Source: JAIBJN01 sp963811635
GTDB taxonomy: Bacteria > Actinomycetota > Thermoleophilia > Gaiellales > Gaiellaceae
Assembly (NCBI GenBank): GCA_963811635.1
Contig: CAWESB010000011.1
Span: 62,001-126,000, forward strand
Reading direction: 5' to 3'
Length of the DNA: 64,000 nt
Shown: positions 8,801-16,725 of the stretch, one piece after another
Layout: the number at the start of each line of letters is the position of its first letter
Position numbering within the stretch: position 1 is the first letter of the stretch
The notes under the pieces: model-generated
The model's database searches: none
Told to the model about the DNA's origin: nothing
The model's input: only the letters and a program-made list of their open reading frames with translations
Made by a program: the position numbers and the translations under genes

Positions 8801-10112
8801 CGACCGGGCCCGCCGCCGGCGCCACGAACGTCACGATGTCGTTCGGGTTCGGCAGCCCGTTCGCGCCCGCCCGCATGGCCCAGATGCAGTCACGCGAGTA
8901 GTCGGCGAAGAAGAGCGCGCCGCTGTAGGAGGACGGGTACGACCCGCCCTGGTAGAAGGCGAGGCCCGAGATCGAGCTGCTCCCGAAGGGACACGTCTCG
9001 CCGCTCACGACCGGCCCGGAGTGCGAGTACGAGAAGTAGGGCGCGGAGACGGCCGAGGGGCCCGCCGCGTACAGGCTCGCGCAGAGGTTCAGGTCGAGGT
9101 GCTCGAAGGACGGCGGCCTCGCCGGGCCCTCGTAGCAGGGCCAGCCGCCGTTCTCGACCGTCCCGAGCACGTCCGTGACGCGGTTGATCTCCTCCCAGCG
9201 ACCGAGGCCAACGTCGCCGATCCACAGCTCGGTCGTACCCGGCCGGAAGGTGATCCGGAAGGGATTGCGCAGTCCGTGCATCACGATCCGCCGCGCGTTC
9301 AGGTCCGGGCTCGAGAAGAGCGGGTTCGTCGGCAGCGCGGCGCCGTTGTCCGGGTTGACCCGGATGAGCGTCCCGTCGAGCCCGACCGGGTCGCCCGTCG
9401 TGCGCAGGTCCTGCGCGCGCAGGCTCCCGCCCTCTGCCGTGGGCGGCGTCAGCGCGTCGCCGACGCCTCCCGGCGGGTCTCCGCACGGGTTGACCGGGCT
9501 GCCGTCCTGGCCCCAGTCGGCGAAGCTGAACGCGGCGCCGTCGCCGGAGGAGGCGTAGAGGGCGCCGTCGGGCCCGAACTGGAGCTGCCCCTGCGAATGG
9601 CTCGGGTACTGCTGGCACCAGTCGTCGACCAGCACGGTCTCCTGCCCGAGGGCGTTGACGCGCGAGAGCCGGCCGGAGACGACGCAGCCGTCGACGTTGC
9701 CGCCGGGCGGGTTCGGACAGGGATCCGAGGTGACGCCGGGCGTGCCCCAGCGCGGCGCCGCTGCGCCGATGGCCGCGTCACGCGTGTAGAGGACATAGAT
9801 GTAGGGATCGGCCGGGAACTGCGGGTCGAGCACCATCCCCAGGAGCCCGCGGTCCCAGTAGTTGTGCACCTGGGTGCGCAGGTCGGCGTAGACGCTCGCG
9901 GTCGGGTCGGCGAGGTTGTCGTAGACCTTGATCAGGCCGCTCTTCTCGGCGACGAAGACGCGCCCGTCCGGCGAGAAGCGGACGACCATGGGGTTGACGA
10001 GGCCGCTGTAGACGACCTCCTCCTGGAAGCCCGGAGGCAGCGTGGCGCTGCCTGCCGCCGAAACCGGCGCGAGCAGGCACGCGAGAGCTATGACCAAGAG
10101 AAAACGCCGCAT
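5862..10112 (-). CDS. Secreted PQQ-type sugar dehydrogenase fused to PKD and hemolysin-type calcium-binding modules
   Basis: A 1416-residue exported protein; the chosen ATG gives the signal peptide MRRFLLVIALACLLAPVSAAG, while the longer frame would begin with TTG at 10133. Residues ~25-465 are a six-bladed glucose/sorbosone dehydrogenase propeller (VRFSPDGRVFVAEKSGLIKV, MHGLRNPFRITF, WIGDVG). Residues ~475-555 are a PKD domain (AWDLDGDG, TYTQDGSVTV). Ig-like and bacterial-repeat segments follow. Then come two ~280-residue copies of a module beginning C[ST]YN and ending in RTX-like glycine/aspartate nonapeptides (for example GNDEILGDAGSD, GNDDITGGVGAD), separated by a poly-Pro linker and an Ig-like domain. 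It probably oxidises sugars at the cell surface with Ca2+-stabilised C-terminal repeats; substrate unknown. Confidence 0.85.
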   Translation of the reverse strand: MRRFLLVIALACLLAPVSAAGSATLPPGFQEEVVYSGLVNPMVVRFSPDGRVFVAEKSGLIKVYDNLADPTASVYADLRTQVHNYWDRGLLGMVLDPQFPADPYIYVLYTRDAAIGAAAPRWGTPGVTSDPCPNPPGGNVDGCVVSGRLSRVNALGQETVLVDDWCQQYPSHSQGQLQFGPDGALYASSGDGAAFSFADWGQDGSPVNPCGDPPGGVGDALTPPTAEGGSLRAQDLRTTGDPVGLDGTLIRVNPDNGAALPTNPLFSSPDLNARRIVMHGLRNPFRITFRPGTTELWIGDVGLGRWEEINRVTDVLGTVENGGWPCYEGPARPPSFEHLDLNLCASLYAAGPSAVSAPYFSYSHSGPVVSGETCPFGSSSISGLAFYQGGSYPSSYSGALFFADYSRDCIWAMRAGANGLPNPNDIVTFVAPAAGPVELEIGPGGDLFYPDFDGGTIRRIRYFATSQPPIAAATATPSSGVAPLQVSFDGTGSSDPNGDTLTYAWDLDGDGQFDDSTSPNPTRTYTQDGSVTVGLRVADPSGGTDVASVVVTVGNTAPVATITLPTSTTTWAVGDSVSFSGDATDAQQGTLPASAFLWELILHHCPSTCHDHQVQDFAGVKTGSFDAPNHDYPAHLELRLTVTDSGGLQDVETVMLQPKTVQATFATSIPGLQLTVDDDTAAAPFTRTVITGSTHTVSAPATQVLGGVEFTFGSWSDGGARVHQLTTTSSATYTAQYTGGTPEACSYNPATKAVSAAMPPAGQATLKVTAGGILLFGAVPMPCAGATATNTDTVLVTGTAGTAERLTLDESEAFFGPGATAESNTPEIEVVANLGDAADRIAVVGTAGADTLSAGVNGIATTVDNDVDITFAPSPVPSMIELAGGGGKNALTARGGAGTGTAFLGAVTLRAGDLGDQLTGSNLADVVVGGSGADDVNGYPGNDAIDGGAGGDKLNGAEGNDDITGGVGADNISSGAGDDTIRAVDGITDTSLNGGAGIDTAYYDLLDPVPSAVENKFIDTVPPPPPPPPPTDTTPPETTIGSGPTASTSETNATFTFSSSETGSTFECALDAGAFLTCVSPATYGTLGLGDHQFRVRATDASGNVDLTPAAYSWTVVAGPPPPPPPPPGQGTCTYNASQRSATAVIPAGASSTLSVVGAEIRFAGVACGAATTANTDAITVNGSPGSLERLVVDQSQGALAPGATAEAVGTVSEIELAVNLGDVTDELTLGGTPGADLLSVGTKGASFNGDLDLDVTLTPLPTSVELVGGGGADTLSARGGYGTAQVFLGRVTLRGDDGDDVLGGSNVDDLIVGGPGADTADGNAGNDEILGDAGSDALRGQDGNDRVVGGSGPDNLTGGNGDDVLEATDGEADIQIHGQIGIDTAYYDAGIDPAPLSTENSVPGPPPVQLTGLAR

Positions 10113-10177
10113 GAACGGTCGCGCCAGTGCCAACCGAGCCTACGTGCGTGTGTGATTCGGAACAACCCGCAAAGCAA

Positions 10178-10195
10178 CGGTCCGGCCCTGGACCG
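10178..10195. promoter_or_regulatory. Inverted repeat in divergent PQQ-dehydrogenase / murT intergenic region
   Basis: CGGTCC-N6-GGACCG lies midway in the 135-base gap between two divergent starts. It may be a regulator site, or a weak hairpin. A TAGTCT hexamer near 10227 could be the -10 of murT, but no convincing -35 precedes it. Confidence 0.25.
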
Positions 10196-10247
10196 GTCAA
10201 GAGTCTAGGTTCGGCGGCGTGCTTGTAGTCTCAGGTCTCGAAGCCGC

Positions 10248-11504
10248 ATGAGCACGTCGATTCCCCCGCTCCCGCTGCGAACCCGCGCCGCCCTGGCCGT
10301 CGGGCGAACGGCGGCCTCGGCCTCGCGCCTGGCCCGGAGGGGCCACGGCGGCGTCGTCGGAGGAACGGTCGCGCTGAAGCTCGACCATGACGCGCTGCGG
10401 CTGCTCGCCCGCGGCCGGACGACCGCCCTCGTCTCGGGGAGCAACGGCAAGAGCACGACGGCCGCGCTCCTCGCCGCCGCCGTCGGGCGCCTCGGGCCGA
10501 CGGCGTACAACGACAACGGATCCAACATGGCCTCCGGGCTCGTGGTCGCCCTCGAAGCCGCACGCGAGACCCCGTATGCCGTCCTCGAGACCGACGAGTC
10601 GTACCTCGGGCCGGTGACCGCGGCGACCCGGCCGAAGGCGATCGCGCTCCTCAACCTCAGCCGCGACTACCTCGAGCGCGGCGTCCGCTACAAGCCGCTG
10701 GCACGCCACTGGCGCGAGACCCTCGAGGCGGTGGACTGGCCGCTCACGGTCGTCGCCAACGCGGACGACCCGATCGTCACGTGGGCGGCGCGCGGCGCCA
10801 AGGACGTCGTCTGGGTGGCCGGCGGGGACGAGTGGTCCGAGGACGGGGCGATCTGCCGGGACTGCATCACCACGCTCGAGCGCGACGGCGAGCGTTGGTC
10901 GTGCGGGTCGTGCGGGCAGGAGCGGCCGGAGCCGAGCTGGCGGCTCGTCGGCGACGTCGCCGAGGGGCCGGGCGTCTCGGTGCCGCTGCAGCTCGCGGTG
11001 CCCGGACGAATGAACAGGCACAACGCCGTCTTCGCCCTCGTCGCGGCGATCGTGCTCGGCGTTGATGCGCAGACTGCGGCGGACGCGATGGCCGACGTCG
11101 GCAACGTCGACGGCCGCTACAACCGGCGGGACGTCGACGGCCGACTCGTCCGCCTGATCCTCGCGAAGAACCCGGCGAGCTGGCAGGAGTCGATCGCGAT
11201 CGCCGGCTCCTCGGGCGACGCGCTCGTCTTCCATTTGACCGCGCGCGGCGACTACAACTCGAAGGACGCGAGCCTCGCCTGGGACGCCCCGCTCGAGCGG
11301 CTCGCGGGCCGCGACGCGGTCGCCACCGGCTATCGGGCGTCGGACATGGCGCTCCGCCTCGAGGTGGCCGGGCTGAACGTGAAGCGAGTCCGGGATCCCG
11401 TCGAGGGAATCCTCGCGAGCCCTCCCGGCCCGGTGTCGGTGATCGGCAACTACCCTGCCTTCCTCGACCTTCGCGACCGGCTCGACGCGCTCGACAAGCG
11501 GTGA
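10248..11504 (+). CDS. murT: Lipid II isoglutaminyl synthase, Mur ligase subunit MurT
   Basis: The 418-residue Mur-ligase-like subunit of the MurT/GatD complex, which amidates the D-glutamate of lipid II at the inner face of the membrane. It has the ATP loop SGSNGKSTTAALL, NDNGSNMASGL, and the zinc ribbon typical of MurT (CRDC ... CGSC, residues ~203-224). The C-terminal DUF1727 domain keeps the Asp in SLAWD that in known complexes completes the GatD catalytic triad. The stop overlaps the gatD start (GTGA), as is usual for this pair. The partner GatD, however, lacks its cysteine nucleophile, so amidation activity is uncertain. Confidence 0.92.
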   Translation: MSTSIPPLPLRTRAALAVGRTAASASRLARRGHGGVVGGTVALKLDHDALRLLARGRTTALVSGSNGKSTTAALLAAAVGRLGPTAYNDNGSNMASGLVVALEAARETPYAVLETDESYLGPVTAATRPKAIALLNLSRDYLERGVRYKPLARHWRETLEAVDWPLTVVANADDPIVTWAARGAKDVVWVAGGDEWSEDGAICRDCITTLERDGERWSCGSCGQERPEPSWRLVGDVAEGPGVSVPLQLAVPGRMNRHNAVFALVAAIVLGVDAQTAADAMADVGNVDGRYNRRDVDGRLVRLILAKNPASWQESIAIAGSSGDALVFHLTARGDYNSKDASLAWDAPLERLAGRDAVATGYRASDMALRLEVAGLNVKRVRDPVEGILASPPGPVSVIGNYPAFLDLRDRLDALDKR

Positions 11505-12241
11505 CGCGGCTCACACTCGTGGACGTCTACCCGGGCTCGATGTTCCCGCAGGGGGACGGGGGCAACCTGCGCATGCTCGAGCACCGGGGCCGCGGCCGGG
11601 GCATCGAGATGCAGACGGTCGGCGCGCCGATCGGCGACCCGCTTCCGGAGGGCGACGTCTACCTGCTCATGGGCGCCGAGGACGAGGACCAGCCCGTGGT
11701 TGCGCGCCTCCTCGCCGAGGAGGGCTCGCTCGTGCGGGCTGCGGCGGTCGGCAAGGTCGTCGTCGGCATCGGCGCCGGCTACCAGATCCTCGGGGCGAGC
11801 TTCGACACGCCGGCCGGGGAGAGCACACCCGGCCTCGGCCTCCTCGACGTCCGCACCACGCTCGGCGAGCACGTGGACGTCAGGGTGGTCACCAAGCCTT
11901 CGCCCCGCTTCGGGCTGCCCGCGCTCGTCGGCTACGAGTGGCATCGCGGCCGCACGGCTCTCGGGCCGGGGGCGGAGCCGCTCGCGGAAGTGGAGGTCGG
12001 CGTGTGCAACGGCGGCGACCCGCCGACCGACGGCGCCGTGCAGGGACACGTGCTCGGCACCTACCTCCACGGCCCGGTGCTACCGCGGAACCCGGAGCTG
12101 GCCGACTTCCTCCTCGGCTGGGCGGTCGGCGGCGAGCTCGAGCCGTTCGAGACCCCGTTCGCGGAACAGGCGCGGGAGGAGCGAATCGAGGAGGCGCGCG
12201 AGGTCGCCCGTCAGGGCCGCGGCCTGCGACGTTTCCTCTAG
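11501..12241 (+). CDS. gatD: Lipid II isoglutaminyl synthase glutaminase subunit GatD, catalytic Cys replaced
   Basis: A class I (CobB/CobQ-type) glutamine amidotransferase, 246 residues, paired with murT. Family motifs are clear: LVDVYPGSMFPQGDGGN near the start, LVGYEWHRGRT, and the catalytic-His block GTYLHGPVLPRNP. At the nucleophile position, where relatives read ICGGYQ, this protein reads IGAGYQILG (codons atc ggc gcc ggc, around 11767-11778). The Cys is therefore replaced by Gly. Without it the subunit should not hydrolyse glutamine. It may be inactive, may feed free ammonia to MurT, or there may be a base error, although TGC to GGC is a substitution, not the indel type seen elsewhere here. 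Convergent with murJ, overlapping by 4 bases. Confidence 0.88.
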   Translation: MTRLTLVDVYPGSMFPQGDGGNLRMLEHRGRGRGIEMQTVGAPIGDPLPEGDVYLLMGAEDEDQPVVARLLAEEGSLVRAAAVGKVVVGIGAGYQILGASFDTPAGESTPGLGLLDVRTTLGEHVDVRVVTKPSPRFGLPALVGYEWHRGRTALGPGAEPLAEVEVGVCNGGDPPTDGAVQGHVLGTYLHGPVLPRNPELADFLLGWAVGGELEPFETPFAEQAREERIEEAREVARQGRGLRRFL

Positions 12242-13800
12242 CTCCTCCTCAAGGCGCGCAGCGCGTCGAGCTCGCGGACGCCGAAGAGCCGCGCGGCGCC
12301 GAGGTAGACGAGCGCGGCGGCGCCGAGCCCGGCCGTGAGCGTCAGGATCTGCGCCCAGAGCTCGCGTCCGAGCAGCGCGTCGAGGCCGGCCCACACGCCG
12401 AGCCCGGCCGCCCCGGCGGCCGCCGAGGCGAGGAGGATCCGGAAGAGCGAGGCGACGACCTGGCGCGGTGCGGCGAGCCCGGGGTCACGCCGCATGAAGA
12501 CGAGCAGGAGCCCGACCCCGACGACGTTCACGACCGACGTGGCGAGGGGAATCCCCCAGATGCCGAGTCGGTAGAAGACCGCGTCGAGGGCGGCGTTCAG
12601 AGCGACCGTCCCGAGCGCCACGCCCGTCGGGATCCAGTTCCGCTGCAGGCTGTAGAACGCGCGCGAGAGCAGCAACATCCAGCCGTTGAAGGTGAGGCCG
12701 AGCGAGAAGGCGATCAGGCACTGCGAGACGACCACCGTGTCGTCGGCGGTGAACGCGCCCCGCTGGTAGAGCAGGCGAACGATCGGCTCCGCGAGGACGG
12801 CGCCGACGATGCTTGCCGGCACGAGCAGGAAGCCGATCTGGCGCAGGCCGCTGTCGACGGTGCCGCGGAACCCCTGCAGGTCGCCGAACGCCGCCAGCCG
12901 CGACAGCGTCGGGAAGAGGACGGTGACGACCGCGACGGAGAACATCCCCTGCGGAAGCATGTAGATCCGGAACGCCTTCTCGATCGCGGTCGGCGCCAGG
13001 TCGGGGTCGACCAGGCGCGACGCGAAGATCATGTCGACGAAGATGCTGATGTTGATCAACCCGAGCGTCAGGGTCACCGGCAGCATCAGCGCGAAGAAGC
13101 GCCGCACCGCCGGGTCGCGCCAGTCCACGACCGCCTGCAGCCGCCCGTCGAGGCGTCGCAGCCACGGCACCGGCAGGAGGAGCTGCATCACGGTCGCGAT
13201 CAGGGTCACGACCGCGTAGAGGATCAGCTCGGTCGACTCGTCCCCGACGAGCGGTACCCCGACCAGGAGCCCGCCGATGATGACGACGTTCCAGACCACC
13301 GGCGCGAGCGCCGGCACGGTGAAGTGGTCGTACGCGTTGAGGATCCCGACGATCACGCCGGAGACCGTCAGGAGCCCGACGGTCGGCATCAGGATCCGCG
13401 ACAGCGTCACCGCCAGCTCGGAATCCCCTCCGGGGTCGCCGAAGGGACGGATCAGGAGTGGCGCGAGGAGGATCAGGAGCGCGGTCAGTGCCGAGACGCC
13501 GATGAGGACGAGCCAGAAGATCGTCGAGGCGACCCGCCAGGCCCGCGCCTTGTCCTGCTTGGCGACGAGCTCGCTGAAGACGGGGACGAACGCGCCCGAG
13601 AGCGCCGCGTCCCCGACGAACGCCCGCACGAGCGACGGGATCTGCGACGCGACCGTGAACGCGTTGATTTTCCCGGTCGCGCCGAAGAAGTACGCGGAGA
13701 CGATCTCGCGGACGAGCCCGAGCGCGCGGGAGAGGCCCGTCGCGAGGGTGAATATCGCCGTCGATCGCGCGAGCCGACGGGCCTGGCCGGCCTCGCTCAT
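12238..13800 (-). CDS. murJ: Lipid II flippase MurJ
   Basis: A 520-residue polytopic MOP-superfamily protein that flips lipid II across the membrane for peptidoglycan synthesis. The N-terminal block STAIFTLATGLSRALGLVREI and the GDAALSGAFVPVFSEL motif are diagnostic. About 14 hydrophobic segments can be counted. LPQGMFSVAVVTVLFPTLSRLAA and LLSRAFYSLQRNWIPTGVAL match MurJ. It faces murT-gatD end to end, so two cell-wall functions sit together though on opposite strands. It lacks the long kinase-like extension of mycobacterial MurJ. Confidence 0.92.
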   Translation of the reverse strand: MSEAGQARRLARSTAIFTLATGLSRALGLVREIVSAYFFGATGKINAFTVASQIPSLVRAFVGDAALSGAFVPVFSELVAKQDKARAWRVASTIFWLVLIGVSALTALLILLAPLLIRPFGDPGGDSELAVTLSRILMPTVGLLTVSGVIVGILNAYDHFTVPALAPVVWNVVIIGGLLVGVPLVGDESTELILYAVVTLIATVMQLLLPVPWLRRLDGRLQAVVDWRDPAVRRFFALMLPVTLTLGLINISIFVDMIFASRLVDPDLAPTAIEKAFRIYMLPQGMFSVAVVTVLFPTLSRLAAFGDLQGFRGTVDSGLRQIGFLLVPASIVGAVLAEPIVRLLYQRGAFTADDTVVVSQCLIAFSLGLTFNGWMLLLSRAFYSLQRNWIPTGVALGTVALNAALDAVFYRLGIWGIPLATSVVNVVGVGLLLVFMRRDPGLAAPRQVVASLFRILLASAAAGAAGLGVWAGLDALLGRELWAQILTLTAGLGAAALVYLGAARLFGVRELDALRALRRS

Positions 13801-13881
13801 TCCGGCGAGTTTAGAGAGCGCCCGGGCTAGCGCCGCCCGGGTCGGAGATGGATGCCGACGACGACCAGCGGCACGCGCGGC

Positions 13882-14103
13882 CTACTCGCCGTAGACGGGG
13901 TTCCAGCGGACGAGCATCCAGTTGGGCCGCGGCGGCAGCTCGTCGCGGGCGGCGGCGATCGCGTCGGGGACGCTGTCCCCGCCGCCGATCGCGGAGTGGC
14001 GCTCGCCATCGGAATCCTCGAACGTGACGTTGAGAAGGTAGGCGTTGAAGCGGTCGGCGGGCGCGGCGGCTGCGCGGGGAAGCTCGAGTGCGATGGCGGT
14101 CAT
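13882..14103 (-). CDS. Small conserved-type hypothetical protein, 73 aa
   Basis: A short protein starting MTAIALELPRAAAAPADRF, with ACCAGGAG placed 6-13 bases before the ATG, which fixes the start. The core NAYLLNVTFEDSDGERHSA followed by DSVPDAIAAARDELPP and WMLVRWNPVYGE looks like a compact alpha/beta protein. No membrane segment or signal. Function not recognised. It lies alone between murJ and the SIMPL lipoprotein gene. Confidence 0.6.
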   Translation of the reverse strand: MTAIALELPRAAAAPADRFNAYLLNVTFEDSDGERHSAIGGGDSVPDAIAAARDELPPRPNWMLVRWNPVYGE

Positions 14104-14220
14104 GGCGGTTCTCCTGGTGGTCGTTGCGGGCAAGGACATGATCGCCCGGGCACGCCACCCGCGCCGCCGAGCCAACCGGCGTCTTGCGGTGCGGATAACC
14201 CCCGCGGATCCCAATGGACA

Positions 14221-14255
14221 AGCGGGCCCCGGGGAGTGAAGACGTGGGGCCCGCT
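14221..14255 (-). terminator. Hairpin downstream of the SIMPL lipoprotein gene
   Basis: A 10-bp perfect inverted repeat, AGCGGGCCCC / GGGGCCCGCT, with a 15-base loop, 28 bases past the stop of the leftward gene ending at 14283. No U-run follows, which is common for terminators in very GC-rich actinobacteria. Confidence 0.5.
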
Positions 14256-14282
14256 CGTCTTGGCAGGAGGAGCTTCTGGGCG

Positions 14283-15065
14283 CTACCCGATGGCGAACGT
14301 GACCGTCAGCGTCGCGCCGAGGTCCTGGGTGCCGGGCTCGATCGCGACATCGGCAGCCGCCATCTCGGCGCCCGCGCGAGCGTAGTACGGCATTGGCTCG
14401 CCGCCACCGCCCTCGACGATGGCGATCGGCGCGCCGAGCGTGACGCCCGCCTTCTCGGCGATCGCCTGTGCGCGCGCGTGCGCGTCGTCGAACGCCTCCT
14501 CCATCGCCGCGGCATACTGGGCCTCGGCGTCCGAGACCGTCAGGCTGGGGCCGTAGACCTGGTTGGCGCCGGCGGCCACGGCGGCGTCCACGAGCGCTCC
14601 GGCCTTGTCGAGCCCGCGGATCGTCGCCCGCACGGTGTTCGAGGCGTCGTAGCCGACGATCGAGGTGCCGTCGTCGTTCGTCCGTGGATAGACGGAGACC
14701 TGCTCTGTCTGCAGGTCGTCCTTCGCCACGCCCGCGTCGCGCAGGGCGGCGACGACCTTCTCCATGGCCGTGGAGTTGGCAGCCAGCGCGGCCGCAGCCG
14801 TGTCGGCGCTCGTCTGGACGCCGAAGGACCACTCGGCCGTATCCGGCGTCGCCGTCACCGTGCCGGTGCCGACGACCGTGATGCCGGCGCCGGAGGCCGT
14901 CGCACCTGCACCCGCGACCGACTCGGCGGACATGCCCGCGGCCATGACGCCGCTCTCCAGGCCGCCCGCGGCCGACCCGCTCGCTCCCCCGTCGTCGTCC
15001 CCGCCGCACCCCGCCGCGAGCACGGCGACGGCGAGCACTGCGGCTACGACTGCGCTCTTGGTCAT
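14283..15065 (-). CDS. SIMPL (DUF541) domain lipoprotein
   Basis: A 260-residue exported lipoprotein: signal peptide with lipobox AVLAAGCGG near residues 16-22, then a Gly/Asp/Ser-rich linker of about 35 residues. The SIMPL domain follows from ITVVGTGTVTATPDTAEWSFGV, with DLQTEQVSVYPR, VRATIRGLDKAG, and ARAQAIAEKAGVTLG. SIMPL proteins (E. coli YggE and relatives) are oligomeric periplasmic proteins tied to oxidative stress or channel-like assemblies, but no clear activity is known. Monocistronic, with its own hairpin downstream. Confidence 0.85.
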   Translation of the reverse strand: MTKSAVVAAVLAVAVLAAGCGGDDDGGASGSAAGGLESGVMAAGMSAESVAGAGATASGAGITVVGTGTVTATPDTAEWSFGVQTSADTAAAALAANSTAMEKVVAALRDAGVAKDDLQTEQVSVYPRTNDDGTSIVGYDASNTVRATIRGLDKAGALVDAAVAAGANQVYGPSLTVSDAEAQYAAAMEEAFDDAHARAQAIAEKAGVTLGAPIAIVEGGGGEPMPYYARAGAEMAAADVAIEPGTQDLGATLTVTFAIG

Positions 15066-15147
15066 TCGCTCCTCCGATCCGATCTCATTTCGCCGTTCGA
15101 CCGGAAGAGCAGGGGGAAAGTTCCCTGAGTGAAGGTCAGGTCCGAGC

Positions 15148-15175
15148 GAAGGGGCGGCGTTGCCGCCGCCCCTTC
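15148..15175 (-). terminator. Strong GC hairpin downstream of the LVIVD-repeat gene
   Basis: A 12-bp perfect stem, GAAGGGGCGGCG / CGCCGCCCCTTC, with a 4-base loop, about 22 bases past the stop of the leftward gene ending at 15198. It also lies just upstream of the SIMPL gene start, insulating the two transcripts. Confidence 0.65.
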
Positions 15176-15197
15176 ACAGTTCAGCCGCTGAGCCGAT

Positions 15198-16640
15198 CTA
15201 GCCGATCGGCCCGATCTGGGTCTGCGGGTTGAGGAACGCCTTTTTGCGGGCTCCCGCAGTCGCCCAGCTGCTCAAGCGGAAGATGTTGAGCCCCTCGGTG
15301 ATGTTCGACTCGTAGATGAAGTTGTTGTACCAGTAGCTGCCCCAGGCCCCGCCGAGGCTGAGGTTGATTCCGCCCGCCTCCAGCGCGTCCGTGCAGCAGG
15401 GGATGGGCGGCGGATCAGACCATGCAACCGTCTTCGGTTTAGCCGGGTTGGTGAAGTCGACCACCCATGTGCCGGCCTGGTAGGCGCCGGTCGTCAGGAC
15501 GTCGCGCTTCCCGGTCGGGACGATGCTGTAGTTGTGAATCGTGCAGTTCTCGAGCGTCGTCTGGGCCCGCGGAAGCGTCCACTTTCCGAGCAGGTCGCCG
15601 CTCTCGGTGTCGAAGAAGAAGATGCTCTTCATTTCGTCGGTCTGGACGCCGGGCTCGTCGAATGGAGCCAGGGGAACACCGGTCGCCAGGCAGCGCGGGA
15701 AGATGCCGCCGCCCGGTTCCCAGCCCATCACGGTGACGCTGCCGTCCCACGAGAACGCCGCGGAGTGCCACGGATGGACCCCCTCGGCGGTGAAGTCGGT
15801 GAGCTTGACCGGGTCGGCCGGGTCGCTGATGTCGAAGATCACGGCGTGGCCGCCGGCGCAGGCGGCGAGGTTGGTATCGCCGTTCATGAGAACGCCGATG
15901 TCGTGGCATGCGGTGTGGGCTTCGTCCGGATCGAGCCCGAGGGGGACGTCCTTGATCACGGCCGCGTCCTCGGGAGCGTCGAGCGGCACTTCGACGATCT
16001 GGAACTTGTTGTGCGGGAACGAGCACTGGTGACCCCACACCGTGTCACCCGCCGCGTACCCCTCGCCAGGGTCCGGGACCCCGCTGTTCGCGACGTAGAT
16101 GAGGACGCGGTTGTTCGCCGGGTCCGGCACGACGGTATGGGTGTGCGACCCGCAGTCGGTGGCCACGGCCGTCACGAGATCGTCCGCGCTCGCCTTCTTC
16201 GGATCGTCCACTTGGAAGATCTGGAGACCCTCGAAGCCGGCACCCTCGGCGAACTCGTCGGTGCACGTCTCTTCGGGGGTGTCAGCCACGACCGGAAGAT
16301 CGATGGAGCGGAAGACGAGGTTGCGATAGACGCCGATGTCGCCCTGCTCCACACCGCAGTCGACCTCGGCGAGCACCTTGGGCTTGCCGGGCGCGGCGAT
16401 GTTGATCGTCCGGAACCCGCCGATCCAGGTGCCCTGATAGGCGGTCTTGCCCTTGAAGGCCATATCGGTGAAGAAAGCCTCGCCGAAGGTTTCGACCGGG
16501 CGGTTGTCGCCCGTGTGTCCCATCGGATGGAGGTTCTTCGAGTGCGGGTCTGTCTTGTGTCGCGCGGCTGCAGGCCCTACCCAGGCCAAAAGCGCGAACC
16601 CGAGCACGAGCCCGAGGACGAGCGAAAAGCGAACTCTCAT
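15198..16640 (-). CDS. Secreted LVIVD-type beta-propeller protein, unknown function
   Basis: A 480-residue exported protein with signal peptide MRVRFSLVLGLVLGFALLAW...AAA. Repeated beta-strand units pair a value with a phrase like DISDPADPV or DFTNPAKPKTV, the pattern of LVIVD repeats, which form a propeller. HTHTVVPDP, HTACHDIGV, HPWHSAAFSWDG and CTIHNYS place several histidines on loops, suggesting metal or ligand binding. There are about ten cysteines, unusual for this genome, which may form disulfides outside the cell. It stands alone, divergent from the GST gene (86-base gap). Enzymatic role unknown. Confidence 0.7.
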   Translation of the reverse strand: MRVRFSLVLGLVLGFALLAWVGPAAARHKTDPHSKNLHPMGHTGDNRPVETFGEAFFTDMAFKGKTAYQGTWIGGFRTINIAAPGKPKVLAEVDCGVEQGDIGVYRNLVFRSIDLPVVADTPEETCTDEFAEGAGFEGLQIFQVDDPKKASADDLVTAVATDCGSHTHTVVPDPANNRVLIYVANSGVPDPGEGYAAGDTVWGHQCSFPHNKFQIVEVPLDAPEDAAVIKDVPLGLDPDEAHTACHDIGVLMNGDTNLAACAGGHAVIFDISDPADPVKLTDFTAEGVHPWHSAAFSWDGSVTVMGWEPGGGIFPRCLATGVPLAPFDEPGVQTDEMKSIFFFDTESGDLLGKWTLPRAQTTLENCTIHNYSIVPTGKRDVLTTGAYQAGTWVVDFTNPAKPKTVAWSDPPPIPCCTDALEAGGINLSLGGAWGSYWYNNFIYESNITEGLNIFRLSSWATAGARKKAFLNPQTQIGPIG

Positions 16641-16725
16641 TGCGGCCCCTTTCCAGTCCCGTTGGAGATCCTCGAATGCTGACGCGGCTTGACGACGGAG
16701 TCAACCGATCTGCCAGGATGGAGCG

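Noticed and set aside
11938..13830. Long 630-codon rightward open frame opposite murJ.
   Set aside because: It is the GC-rich antisense shadow of murJ with Arg/Glu/Asp-biased composition and no motifs.
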